This document shows positions 18,324-27,097 of a stretch of 64,000 bases of DNA, piece by piece. A program made the translations under genes and the position numbers. Origin of the DNA: Mycetocola_B reblochoni (GTDB taxonomy: Bacteria; Actinomycetota; Actinomycetes; Actinomycetales; Microbacteriaceae); assembly GCF_003667525.1 (NCBI RefSeq), contig NZ_RCUW01000013.1, positions 7,850-71,849 on the forward strand. The letters are read 5' to 3'. The notes beneath the pieces are model-generated. The model saw nothing but the letters and a program-made list of their open reading frames with translations. It made no database searches and was not told the DNA's origin. Within the stretch, counting starts at the first letter, position 1. Each line of letters opens with the position of its first letter.

Positions 18324-18875
18324 GTGACCGACTCCCGCCAGCAGCTCATCGACTACATCTCCACCGACGCCGTGTTCCACGGCGACTTCACGCTGACCAG
18401 CGGCGCGAAGGCCAGTTACTACGTCGACCTGCGGCGCGTCAGCCTTGACCACCGGGTCGCCCCGCTCATCGGCCAGGTCATGCTCGACCTCATCGCGGAC
18501 GTCCCCGACGTCGCCGCCGTCGGGGGCCTGACGATGGGCGCCGACCCGATCGCGGCCGCGATCCTGCACCAGGGCGCCGCACGCGGCGCCGGGCTGGACG
18601 CCTTCGTCGTGCGCAAGGAGCCGAAGGACCACGGCAGGGGGCGTCAGGTCGAGGGGCCCGACCTCGCGGGCAAGCGCGTCATCGTGGTCGAGGACACCTC
18701 GACGACGGGCGGGTCCCCTCTGACGGCGATCGCCGCACTCGAGAAGGTGGGCGCGGAGATCGCGGCCGTCGCGGTCGTCGTCGATCGCAACACCGGCGCG
18801 AAGGAGCGTATCGAGGCCGCCGGATACCCGTATCTCGCCGCGATCGGCCTCGCGGACCTGGGGCTGACCGAGTGA
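18324..18875 (+). CDS. pyrE: Orotate phosphoribosyltransferase
   Basis: This 183-residue enzyme converts orotate and PRPP to OMP in pyrimidine synthesis. FTLTSGAKASYYVDLRRV is the orotate-binding opening, GLTMGADPIAAAI the middle loop, FVVRKEPKDHGRGRQVEGP the flexible catalytic loop, and VIVVEDTSTTGGSPLTAI the PRPP-binding motif. The GTG start follows a -10 hexamer directly. Its stop overlaps the GTG of the next gene by four bases, so the two are coupled. In mycobacteria and corynebacteria pyrE also lies near TrmH, DUF3151 and purA genes. Confidence 0.95.
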   Translation: MTDSRQQLIDYISTDAVFHGDFTLTSGAKASYYVDLRRVSLDHRVAPLIGQVMLDLIADVPDVAAVGGLTMGADPIAAAILHQGAARGAGLDAFVVRKEPKDHGRGRQVEGPDLAGKRVIVVEDTSTTGGSPLTAIAALEKVGAEIAAVAVVVDRNTGAKERIEAAGYPYLAAIGLADLGLTE

Positions 18876-21343
18876 ACGCGCGACCGGAGGGCCAGGGGGA
18901 CGAGCCATCCTCGACGGAGTGGCTGCTCGGCCAGCTGGGCGACGAGCCGGACGAGACGGCCGCCCTCCCGGTCGTGGAGGACAGTGCCGACGAGGCGACG
19001 CAGGCTCTGCCGGTCGTGCGAGGCGGAGACGATGCCGAGACCCGGGCTCTTCCGGTCGTCGAGGGCGTCGTCGTTGACGAGGCGACGCAGGCTCTGCCGG
19101 TGGTCGGTGGCGCGCAGGGGGAGGAGACCCAGGCTCTTCCGGTCGTCGAGGGCGTTGTCGTTGACGAGGCGACGCAGGCTCTGCCGGTGCAGTCGAGTGA
19201 CGGCGCCGTGGAGGCGAACACCCCGTCCGCAGTCAACGATGCCGGTGCCGATGGTGCTCCCGACGCCGACGCCGATGCCGATGCCGGCGCGGGTGCGGAA
19301 GCGCCGGACCACGTGGAGCTGCCGGTCACGGCCGACGCGGAGTCGGTGCCAGGGGCGGCGGATGCCGCTCGGATCGACGCTGTCCGTGCCGCCAGGGCCC
19401 CCGCGCCCGGCAGCCATCCCGGGGTCGCGTTCGTCCTGCCCGCGGCCGGGGCCGGTGCCGACGCCGGTGCCGCCGAGGTGGGGACGGGCGTCGATGCGGG
19501 TGTGAACGACGGCCTGAACGGCGACGCCGTCCCGGGAGGGCCGGAGGCCGCTGCCGCTCCCTCCGTGCCTGGAGGGCCGGAGGCCGCTGTGGCTCCCTCC
19601 GTCCCCGACCAGTCCGACGCGGTGCCGCCCAAGCCCGAGGCCGAGCCGTCCCCGACCGAGCAGGGGGGAGCTGCCGGGATCGAGGAGCGTTCGGCGGCGG
19701 CCCCGGCCAGTCCCGCCGGGACCGACGATGCGGCTGATGCTGATGCTGATGCTGATGCTGATGGGGACGGCGCCGCGGCGCAGAGCGCCGCCGACAACCC
19801 CTTCGAGGACTCCGCGCGCTTCTTCCCCTGGTCGCTGAGCCCGTCCGCCGCTGCCGGTTCGGGCACCGACACGGACGCTGCGACGGATACGTCTGGCACC
19901 GGCTCCCCCGGTCCGACGGCCGGGACCGTGGGTGCAGCCGGGACCGCCGTCGGTGCTGCCGCCGGTGCCCCCGCTCTCTTCAAGCCGCCGCCGGGCGGGG
20001 CCGCCCCCGGCCCGGTCGAACCGCTCAGCTGGACGGTCATCGACACCTCAGCCGCGACCGAGCCGACCGAGCCGGGAGCTCCGTCGGCGGCGGACTCCGC
20101 TGCCGAGGCAGCAGGGTCCGCAGGGACCGCGGACGTCGACGGCGCCACGGGAACGGAGGCTTCCGCGACCCTCGACGGCGATCCCGCGGTCGTGCCGCCT
20201 GCGCCCGTCGCCGGCGATCCGACGACCGATCCGGCGGAGGCCGTGGCGGTCGCGTCGAGCGAGGCGATCGAGCTGAGCGCGGACGATCTCGTCGCCCTCG
20301 CAACCCCGCACGACGCTCAGGCCCCGGCCAGCGTCGAGGACGAGGAGCTCGCTGCTCTCACCGCGGCGAACGACGACTCGCTCGCCGCGCTCGCGGCAGC
20401 GAACAACGCCGAGAACGGCGGCATCGACGACGAGCTGGACGGCATCGACGATCCCGTTCCCGCGCCGGGCGCGGCCGTGCCCGGCGTCGGTCGTCGGTCG
20501 GCATCGGCCCGTGGTCGGGCCGGCGACCGTGACGTGGCAACGGAGCCTGAGCCCGAGCCGGAACTCGACATCGACCCGATCAACGATTCGGCCGTCTTCG
20601 GTGAAGCCCTCGTCCAGGGAACGCAGCCGGTCTCCGCGGTCAGGGCCTCGTCGGCCTCCGTCGTGCCGGCCGTCCTGCCCCAGGACGAGGTCACCGCGTC
20701 CGAGCCCGACCCGACGACACCCGTCGAGACGGTCGCCGCCCCGCACGGTGGCGGGAGCGGTGGAGGGAGCGGCCGCCGGGCACGACCCTCCGAGGGGGCC
20801 GGGGGCACGCGTTTCGTCCTCATCGCGGTCGCCGGACTGATCGTCTTCTTCGTGATCGGCTTGTTCCTTCCGCGCCTGTTCACGGGGGGAACGCCCGCGG
20901 CGATCCCGACCCCGACGGCCACCCCGACGGCCACGGCCACCCCGACCGAGGCCCAAGGGCCGGCAGCGCTCGGCGTCCAGCCGTGGACGGCCCTGAACGG
21001 GGGCGAGTGCCTGAGCGACTACACCGACCCGTGGCAGGCCGAGTTCACGGTCGTCGACTGCGCGCAGCCGCACCAGGCCCAGCTCGTCGCGGTCGGTGAG
21101 ATCACCGACGACCCGGCTGCCGCCTACCCGGGCGAGGAGGAGCTCGCCAGCCAGATCGGGCTGTGGTGCGCGGCGCCCGGCACGATCAGGTCCGACGGCG
21201 AGGTCCCTGTCTCCGAGCTGCAGGTGCAGGGCAGCTACCCCGTGAACGACGACGAGTGGACGGCCGACGGGGACCGCAGCTACCGCTGCTTCGTCTCCCG
21301 CGCGGAGGGCGGGGAGCTCAGCGAAGACCTGGTCGCCGGCTAG
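18872..21343 (+). CDS. Long Ala/Asp-rich single-pass protein with C-terminal septum-formation-type domain
   Basis: This 823-residue protein has a cytoplasmic part of about 640 residues, one transmembrane helix (VLIAVAGLIVFFVIGLFL, about 648-668) and an extracellular domain (about 695-820) with four cysteines. GGECLSDYTDPWQAEFTVVDC and YRCFVS match the Septum_form (PF13845) pattern. The first 105 residues hold six copies of T-x-A-L-P-V (Thr29, 43, 57, 72, 86, 101) at 14-15 residue spacing. The remainder is low-complexity Ala/Asp/Gly/Pro, including (Ala-Asp)5 from five GCTGAT hexamers (19733-19762). The GTG overlaps the pyrE stop. A role at the division septum is suggested only by the domain. 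Confidence 0.75.
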   Translation: MNARPEGQGDEPSSTEWLLGQLGDEPDETAALPVVEDSADEATQALPVVRGGDDAETRALPVVEGVVVDEATQALPVVGGAQGEETQALPVVEGVVVDEATQALPVQSSDGAVEANTPSAVNDAGADGAPDADADADAGAGAEAPDHVELPVTADAESVPGAADAARIDAVRAARAPAPGSHPGVAFVLPAAGAGADAGAAEVGTGVDAGVNDGLNGDAVPGGPEAAAAPSVPGGPEAAVAPSVPDQSDAVPPKPEAEPSPTEQGGAAGIEERSAAAPASPAGTDDAADADADADADGDGAAAQSAADNPFEDSARFFPWSLSPSAAAGSGTDTDAATDTSGTGSPGPTAGTVGAAGTAVGAAAGAPALFKPPPGGAAPGPVEPLSWTVIDTSAATEPTEPGAPSAADSAAEAAGSAGTADVDGATGTEASATLDGDPAVVPPAPVAGDPTTDPAEAVAVASSEAIELSADDLVALATPHDAQAPASVEDEELAALTAANDDSLAALAAANNAENGGIDDELDGIDDPVPAPGAAVPGVGRRSASARGRAGDRDVATEPEPEPELDIDPINDSAVFGEALVQGTQPVSAVRASSASVVPAVLPQDEVTASEPDPTTPVETVAAPHGGGSGGGSGRRARPSEGAGGTRFVLIAVAGLIVFFVIGLFLPRLFTGGTPAAIPTPTATPTATATPTEAQGPAALGVQPWTALNGGECLSDYTDPWQAEFTVVDCAQPHQAQLVAVGEITDDPAAAYPGEEELASQIGLWCAAPGTIRSDGEVPVSELQVQGSYPVNDDEWTADGDRSYRCFVSRAEGGELSEDLVAG
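18956..19193 (+). repeat. Six tandem T-x-x-L-P-V coding repeats
   Basis: Six units of 42-45 bp encode (E/A)T(Q/R/A)ALPVV. The unit GAGGCGACGCAGGCTCTGCC occurs three times, and a block of about 57 bp is nearly identical at about 19046 and 19133 (period 87 bp), showing recent duplication. Confidence 0.85.
19733..19762 (+). repeat. Hexanucleotide tandem repeat (GCTGAT)5
   Basis: Five perfect copies encode (Ala-Asp)5 in the cytoplasmic linker of the septum-domain protein. A degenerate GCCGA(C/T) run encoding the same dipeptide lies at about 19262-19285. Confidence 0.9.
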
Positions 21344-21360
21344 GGCCCGTCTATCCGGCC

Positions 21361-21496
21361 GGGGCCCGCCCGTCCGGCCGGTTCCCCCGTCTGGCCGGTT
21401 CGCCCGTTCTGCCGGTTCCCCCGTCTGGCCGGTTCGCCCGTTCTGCCGGTTCGCCCGTTCTGCCGGTTCCCCGGTCCGGCCGGGTGCCCCGGCCGG
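21361..21496. repeat. 17-bp intergenic tandem array, eight units
   Basis: Eight contiguous 17-bp units with consensus CCGGTTCSCCCGTTCTG fill most of the gap between two convergent genes. Inner units alternate CCGGTTCCCCCGTCTGG and CCGGTTCGCCCGTTCTG; the outer ones are degenerate. There are no spacers, so it is not CRISPR. It might act as a terminator-like element or be neutral slippage. Confidence 0.9.
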
Positions 21497-21506
21497 GCCG
21501 CGAGGG

Positions 21507-22322
21507 TCAGCCCTGCTCGGCGGGAACCTGGTCGGTCTCGATCGGCTCGCGTCGGATCAGCTCGCTGACACCGCTGAGGATCTCATCCGGCCGGAACGGG
21601 TAGCGCTCGATCTCCGCCTGGTCGCTGATCCCCGTCAGCACCAGGATAGTGTGCAGACCCGCCTCGATGCCGGCGACGATGTCGGTGTCCATACGGTCAC
21701 CGATCATGCCGGTGTTCTCGGAGTGGGCGCCGATCTTGTTGAGGGCGGAGCGGAACATCATCGGGTTCGGCTTGCCGACCACGTACGGCTCCCGCCCCGT
21801 CGCCTTCGTGATGAGCGCGGCGATCGCGCCGGTCGCCGGAAGCGGGCCCTCGGCGGAGGGGCCGGTGGCGTCAGGGTTGGTGACGATGAAGCGTGACCCG
21901 GTGAGGATCGCGCGGATCGCCTTCGTGATCGCCTCGAAGGAGTAGTTGCGGGTCTCGCCGACGACGACGTAATCCGGCGTGGTCTCGGTCATGATGAAGC
22001 CGGCCTCGTGCAGGGCCGTGGTGATGCCCGCCTCGCCGATGACGAAGGCGCTGCCGCCGGGGGCCTGCGACTTGAGGAACGCCGCCGTGGCCAGCGCCGA
22101 GGTCCAGATGCGCTCCTCGGGGACGTCGAGCCCTGAGGCGCGCAGTCGCGCGCTGAGATCGCGCGGCGTGAAGATCGAGTTGTTCGTCAGGACCAGGTAC
22201 GGGGTTCCCTCGTCCTTCCACTGCTGCAACAGCGCCGAAGCCCCCGGCAGCGCCTTGTTCTCGTGGACGAGGACGCCGTCCATGTCGGTCAGCCAGCATT
22301 CGACGTCGTCGCGTTTGCTCAC
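21507..22322 (-). CDS. HAD-IIA (NagD-like) sugar phosphatase family hydrolase
   Basis: This 271-residue protein has all four HAD motifs: WLTDMDGVLV (nucleophile and acid/base Asp), VLTNNS, VVGKPNPMMF (Lys) and IGDRMDTDI (metal-binding Asp). The NagD-type cap between motifs II and III includes AFVIGEAGITTAL and YVVVGETRNYSFE. These phosphatases act on nucleoside monophosphates, glycerol phosphate or phosphosugars; the substrate here is unknown. The GTG at 22322 is preceded by GGAGAAAGG and gives the family length; a TTG at 22352 is less likely. Confidence 0.88.
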   Translation of the reverse strand: MSKRDDVECWLTDMDGVLVHENKALPGASALLQQWKDEGTPYLVLTNNSIFTPRDLSARLRASGLDVPEERIWTSALATAAFLKSQAPGGSAFVIGEAGITTALHEAGFIMTETTPDYVVVGETRNYSFEAITKAIRAILTGSRFIVTNPDATGPSAEGPLPATGAIAALITKATGREPYVVGKPNPMMFRSALNKIGAHSENTGMIGDRMDTDIVAGIEAGLHTILVLTGISDQAEIERYPFRPDEILSGVSELIRREPIETDQVPAEQG

Positions 22323-22421
22323 GGTGCGAACCCTTTCTCCGGTGGACCTCAAGCATATCGGCGCGCGCCGGGGCCCGGCCTGCTCGGCGGGGTCCGGCGC
22401 GCGCCGACCGTCGCGACGGGG

Positions 22422-22550
22422 TCAGTCGGCGGCGTTCTCGTCCGGCTCCGCGGGGGCACCGCCCGATGCGGTGTCCTCCTCGCCGGTCGTGGTGCCGTCC
22501 TGGTCCGAGCCGTCCGGAAGCTCGCGGGGGTCGGGGGTGGTGTCGCTCAT
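22422..22550 (-). CDS. Small acidic protein of unknown function (42 aa)
   Basis: A short gene reads MSDTTPDPRELPDGSD and continues with a Thr/Glu/Asp-rich, disordered sequence ending in DENAAD. GAGGAG lies at the correct distance before the ATG. The sequence has an acidic composition and no hydrophobic segment. It is on the same strand as the HAD gene, which begins 99 bp further on. I see no known family. Confidence 0.55.
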   Translation of the reverse strand: MSDTTPDPRELPDGSDQDGTTTGEEDTASGGAPAEPDENAAD

Positions 22551-22773
22551 GGCGCTCCTCGTGTCGTGCGGCCGGCGGCCGTGGCCGCCGCTGGGCTCCC
22601 CACGCTACGCCGTGCCGCGCGCCCCGTCAGCCCTCGGCCTCGCCCGGGACGGTTCGCCCCTCCGACGCGGGCTGTTCAGGGACCGGTCGCGGCCCCGTTA
22701 CCCGGGGCCGACACGCTGAGACCGCCGCCCGGCATCGCCGCGGCCCCCACCATCGAAAGGTCCCCGCACACCC

Positions 22774-25700
22774 ATGTCACGACGACAGAAACGATCGGCC
22801 GTCCTGGCCGTCGCCCTCGCCGCCGGATTGCTCGGCTCCACCCCGGCCGCGGCGGCGACCGCGGACACCCCATCCGCCGCCACCGGCGGCGTCCTCATCA
22901 GCGAGGTCGTGTCCGGAGGCCCGAGCGGCGCCTCGGACAACTTCATCGAGATCGCCAACTTCGGCAGCGCCGCCACCGACATCGGCGGCTACCGCATCTT
23001 CCGCTGCGGCCAGGCCGGTGACGCCTACGGCCCGCAGGCCGTCGTCCCCGAGGGAACGGTCCTCGCGCCGGGCGAGCAGTACCTCGCCGTCCGCGCGGGC
23101 AGCCCCCTCGAGGCCTCCGGCGTCGGGGACGCCAGCTACGACACGAGCCTGCACAGCTTCGGCTACGGGGCCTACCTGGAGGCGCCCGACCACACGGTCC
23201 TCGACCGGATCGGCTTCTACCACCCCTCCGTCGACAGCCAGTGCAAGAACCCGACGAGCCTGCCCACCACCGCGGCCTGGACGTTCGGCGAGTCCCACCA
23301 GCGCGTCGGGACGAGCGGCGACATCGCCAGCGACTGGATCGTCGCCGAGCGCACGCCGGGCGAGGCCAACCGTTCCGAGCCGGCCGACCGTCTCCGCCCC
23401 GGCGCGGTGAAGATCAGCGAGTACGCCCCCGGCGGCCCCGGCGCCCGCGACGACTTCATCGAGATCGCCAACTACGGCGACAGCCCCGTCGACCTGTCCG
23501 GCTGGTCGCTGCTGCGCTGCGGCGACAACGCGCAGACGTACACCCAGCACGCCGGTCTGCCCTCGGGCACGACGCTCGCGCCGGGTGAGGCGTTCACCTT
23601 CGTCAGGACCGACGCGCAGACGATCCCCTCCTCCGTCGCCGACGCGCGGTACTCCACGAGCGTGCACTGGCAGAACTCCGGCGCGATGCTGCTGGACGCC
23701 GACACGTCGATCGTCGACAGGATGAGCGTCTACCGCGACCGTCAGAGCCCCTGCACCGACGGCGAGGCCGCGGTCATGGACATCGACACCGGCGACGGGC
23801 TGAGCTTCCAGCGGAACTCGGACACGGGCGACAACTCGTCCGACTTCGTCCGTGCCCAGCGCACCCCCGGCGAGGTCGCCGAGCTCGGCACCGTCGCCGA
23901 GGGCGAGCGCCGTGCGGACGCCGACAGCCCGGTGCGCATCACCGAGCTGAGCGCCGCGGGACCCGCGGGCGGCAACGACGAGTACGTCGAGCTGCTCAAC
24001 ACCGGTGACGCGCCCGTGTCGCTCTCCGGCTGGTCGCTCTGGCGCTGCGAGGGGACGGGGAAGCGATCGCTCACCCCGCAGATCGCCGACCTGGCGATCA
24101 CCCTCGCACCGGGGCAGCGCTACATCGCGGCCCCCACCGGGGCGCCGGCCGCCCTGGCGGCCATCGCCGACGGCAGGTACTCGACGGGGCTCAACGACGC
24201 CGAGGGCTTCGGCGTCGCCGTGTGGGACGGCTCCGGCGCGGTCGTCGACCGGGTCGCCGTGTGGGACAGCATCGCGTTCAGCCCGTGCGAGCAGGGCGCG
24301 TCCATCCAGAACGACGCCAAGAGCGACCAGGGCGAGAGCTACCAGCGCGCCCAGGACACCGGCGACAACATCGCCGACTTCGCCGTCGCGACCCGCACCC
24401 CTGAGGGCCACGAGGACCTGCCCGTCGTCGACCCGACCGTCCCGCTCGCCGGTCAGCTCGACCCGGCCGAGGTCGACCGGCTCTTCCGCCCCGGCACGCC
24501 CATCGCCGAGACCGGCGAGCAGGACGAGGACGGCGCGGTGAGCACGAGCGTGACCACCACGCACGACGGCGGGGACCGGCTCCAGGTGAGCTTCCGCTCG
24601 TCGACCCCCGTCGAGCTCGACGAGGCCACGCAGCGCGTGTTCACCGGCGTGACCGAGCAAGTCCCTCCGGCGGCCCGCGAGCTCGACGGAGAGACCGAGG
24701 TCCGCTCGGCCGACGACGCCACCGCGCCGTCCGACGGCACCGGCTTCCCCTACCAGCGCTTCGAGCTGGCCATCGACGAGGTCCCCGACGAGGGCGTCGA
24801 GCTCAGCTGGACGGGGACCACGACCGACCGCAACGAGCTCCAGATGTACGGCTGGAACACCGCGTCGGCTCGGTGGGAGCTCGTCGATGCCGCGGTGCCC
24901 TCCGCCGACGGCGAGCTGACGCTCGTCGGACGGCTGACCGCCGAGATGGTGGTCGACGGTTCCGCCGCGGTGCTCGTGCTCGACGGTCCGCGCACGGCCG
25001 GCGGACTGCTCGACGAGGTCTCCGTCACCGACGGCGCCTTCGTCACGCCGGGCGGCTACGACTTCGCCGTCAACCACATGACCGATACCCAGTTCCTCAC
25101 CGAGGGCTTCCGCCGCGTCTACACGGACATGGCGGCGTGGGTCGTGGCCAACGCCGAGTCGAGGGACATCGCCTTCAGCGCCCACACCGGTGACGTCATC
25201 GAGAACTGGATCAACGGCAACGCCGAGGTGGAGCGCGCCAGACGCGAGTTCCAGGCGGCGTCCGACATCCAGTCCCTGCTCGACGACGCGGGCGTGGCCA
25301 ACAGCATCCTGCCCGGCAACCACGACAACCTCTGGGGCCGGAACAACGATCTGTTCACCGAGTACTTCCCCGCCTCGCGCTACGAGGGAACCGAGTGGTT
25401 CGGCGGCGAGTGGCGCGTCGGCGACCCGAGCGCCCGATTCGACCACTTCAGCGAGCAGGGCGTCCCGTTCATGGTCGTGTCGCTGCCCTACGCGCCGTCC
25501 GACGAGCAGATCGACTGGGCGTCGTCGCTGGCCGCGGCCAACCCCGAGTCGAACGTGATCCTCGCCACCCACGCCTACCTGTACACCGACGGCACACGCG
25601 ACGACCGCGTCGACCGCCGATACACGGCGCGCGGCGTGGAGATGTGGGAGCGCGTCGTCGCACCGAACGACAACGTGTTCCTCGTCATCGGCGGGCACTA

Positions 25701-26934
25701 CCACGGCGTGTCCACGCAGCTCGCCGACCCGGTGACCGGTGAGCAGGTCGACGCGACGGAGATCGCCGCGGGGACGACCGTCATCGACAACGTCGGCGCC
25801 GAGGGGCGCCGCGTCGTCGAGATGCTCGCCGACTACCAGGGCTACCGCTCGACCCAGCCGAGCCCGCGCGCCGACACCCTCGACCGCGACACCGGCTTCC
25901 AGCGGCTGCTCCAGTTCGACCTGGACGCCGGCGTGATGGCCGTCAACGCGTACTCGCCGAGCCTGGACTCCTTCGACGCGTGGCAGTACGACGAGCCGGA
26001 CTTCCGCGGCGACGCGGTGCGCTACGACCGGGGCGACGACGAGTTCGTCGTGCAGCTGTCGCTGAAGCGGCCGACGGCGTTCACCCTGTCGTCCTGGACG
26101 GTCCAGGGCACGGCGAGCGAGGCCGCCGTGGTCGAGGTCGCGGCGGGCGAGACGGCCACGCACGACTGGTCGGCCGAGCAGGCGGGGATGCAGTGGTATG
26201 CCGTCGTGACGGACACCGCCACCGCGTCCGCGAGTGCCGGCGAGGCCGCGGGCCGGGCCGTTCCCGGCGCGCTGCGTGCCGAGTCGCTCGCCCAGCAGGA
26301 GGGCCCGACGGCCGAGCAGGACGCGCTCCCCTCCGAGCGGCGTCTCGCGCCGGTCGAGACGGTGCAGGACGCCCCGAGCGACGCCGCGCAGCAGCAGGAC
26401 GCCCCCGGTGCCGGGGAGCCGACTGAGGGGGCCGCACTGCTTGAGGAGGCCACGGCCGAGGCCGATGCAGTCCCGACGCCCGCCGAGGCCGAGGAGCCCG
26501 TCGAGCCGATGGTCGAGCCGGCCGTCGCGGTCGGGAACCGGGTCATCACCGCGCCCCTCGCCCTCGGCGAGGCCGTGGTCACGGAGCCGACCGAGCCGAC
26601 GGAGCCGACCGAGCCGGTCGACCCGGAGGACCCGACCGGCCCGCTCGAGCCGCTCGAGCCGGTCGACCCGGTCGATCCGGTCGACCCGGGCCAGAACGCC
26701 GGTTCGGGTTCCGGCGCCGGCGGCGCGGGCGACGCGTCCGGTCAGGGCGACTCGTCCGATGACGGCGACGCCCTGGAGGGGCGTCCTGCGGCGTCCGGCG
26801 CGGACGGATCGCTCGCGAACAGCGGGGCGGAGCAGCTCGGCGTGATCCTGCTGATCGCGCTGCTGCTGGCCACCACCGGTCTCGGCGGCGTGCTCCTGCA
26901 CCGCCGTTCGCGCCGGAGCGGCGGCGAGGTCTAG
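22774..26934 (+). CDS. Secreted giant protein: three lamin-tail domains, metallophosphoesterase and wall-sorting tail
   Basis: This 1386-residue protein has a signal peptide (1-28) and three LTD domains starting near residues 38, 210 and 387 (ISEVVSGGPSG, ISEYAPGGPG, ITELSAAGPAG, each followed by the FIEIAN/YVELLN strand). A calcineurin-like phosphoesterase follows (about 760-1040): HMTDTQ, GDVIENW, PGNHDN, ATHAYLY and GGHYHG supply the metal ligands. A Pro/Glu-rich stalk (TEP and VDP repeats) leads to LANSGAE, a hydrophobic helix and HRRSRRSGG, a variant sorting signal. It is probably a wall-anchored phosphodiesterase or nucleotidase. The first ligand is DTQ rather than DxH. Confidence 0.85.
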   Translation: MSRRQKRSAVLAVALAAGLLGSTPAAAATADTPSAATGGVLISEVVSGGPSGASDNFIEIANFGSAATDIGGYRIFRCGQAGDAYGPQAVVPEGTVLAPGEQYLAVRAGSPLEASGVGDASYDTSLHSFGYGAYLEAPDHTVLDRIGFYHPSVDSQCKNPTSLPTTAAWTFGESHQRVGTSGDIASDWIVAERTPGEANRSEPADRLRPGAVKISEYAPGGPGARDDFIEIANYGDSPVDLSGWSLLRCGDNAQTYTQHAGLPSGTTLAPGEAFTFVRTDAQTIPSSVADARYSTSVHWQNSGAMLLDADTSIVDRMSVYRDRQSPCTDGEAAVMDIDTGDGLSFQRNSDTGDNSSDFVRAQRTPGEVAELGTVAEGERRADADSPVRITELSAAGPAGGNDEYVELLNTGDAPVSLSGWSLWRCEGTGKRSLTPQIADLAITLAPGQRYIAAPTGAPAALAAIADGRYSTGLNDAEGFGVAVWDGSGAVVDRVAVWDSIAFSPCEQGASIQNDAKSDQGESYQRAQDTGDNIADFAVATRTPEGHEDLPVVDPTVPLAGQLDPAEVDRLFRPGTPIAETGEQDEDGAVSTSVTTTHDGGDRLQVSFRSSTPVELDEATQRVFTGVTEQVPPAARELDGETEVRSADDATAPSDGTGFPYQRFELAIDEVPDEGVELSWTGTTTDRNELQMYGWNTASARWELVDAAVPSADGELTLVGRLTAEMVVDGSAAVLVLDGPRTAGGLLDEVSVTDGAFVTPGGYDFAVNHMTDTQFLTEGFRRVYTDMAAWVVANAESRDIAFSAHTGDVIENWINGNAEVERARREFQAASDIQSLLDDAGVANSILPGNHDNLWGRNNDLFTEYFPASRYEGTEWFGGEWRVGDPSARFDHFSEQGVPFMVVSLPYAPSDEQIDWASSLAAANPESNVILATHAYLYTDGTRDDRVDRRYTARGVEMWERVVAPNDNVFLVIGGHYHGVSTQLADPVTGEQVDATEIAAGTTVIDNVGAEGRRVVEMLADYQGYRSTQPSPRADTLDRDTGFQRLLQFDLDAGVMAVNAYSPSLDSFDAWQYDEPDFRGDAVRYDRGDDEFVVQLSLKRPTAFTLSSWTVQGTASEAAVVEVAAGETATHDWSAEQAGMQWYAVVTDTATASASAGEAAGRAVPGALRAESLAQQEGPTAEQDALPSERRLAPVETVQDAPSDAAQQQDAPGAGEPTEGAALLEEATAEADAVPTPAEAEEPVEPMVEPAVAVGNRVITAPLALGEAVVTEPTEPTEPTEPVDPEDPTGPLEPLEPVDPVDPVDPGQNAGSGSGAGGAGDASGQGDSSDDGDALEGRPAASGADGSLANSGAEQLGVILLIALLLATTGLGGVLLHRRSRRSGGEV

Positions 26935-26954
26935 CCGCGCGGTCGTGAGGGGCA

Positions 26955-26994
26955 GGAGGGGCCGGGGAGTCGGGGACGACTGCCCGGCCCCTCC
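26955..26994 (+). terminator. Strong terminator hairpin after the phosphoesterase gene
   Basis: A 12-bp stem (GGAGGGGCCGGG and its complement) continues, after one G-G mismatch, into a 5-bp AGTCG/CGACT inner stem with a GGGA loop. It lies 20 bp after the stop. Confidence 0.8.
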
Positions 26995-27097
26995 GCATGC
27001 GCGCGACCGCCCCGCCCGGCGCGGCCCGATACGCTGATGCCCGCAGCCGTCGGTCCCGCCGGGACGAGGGGACCGGCACGGGGCAGGGGAGGGCACG

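Noticed and set aside
21361..21496. CRISPR array
   Set aside because: The 17-bp units are contiguous with no spacers, and no cas gene is present. The same applies to the heptamer array at 54037-54169.
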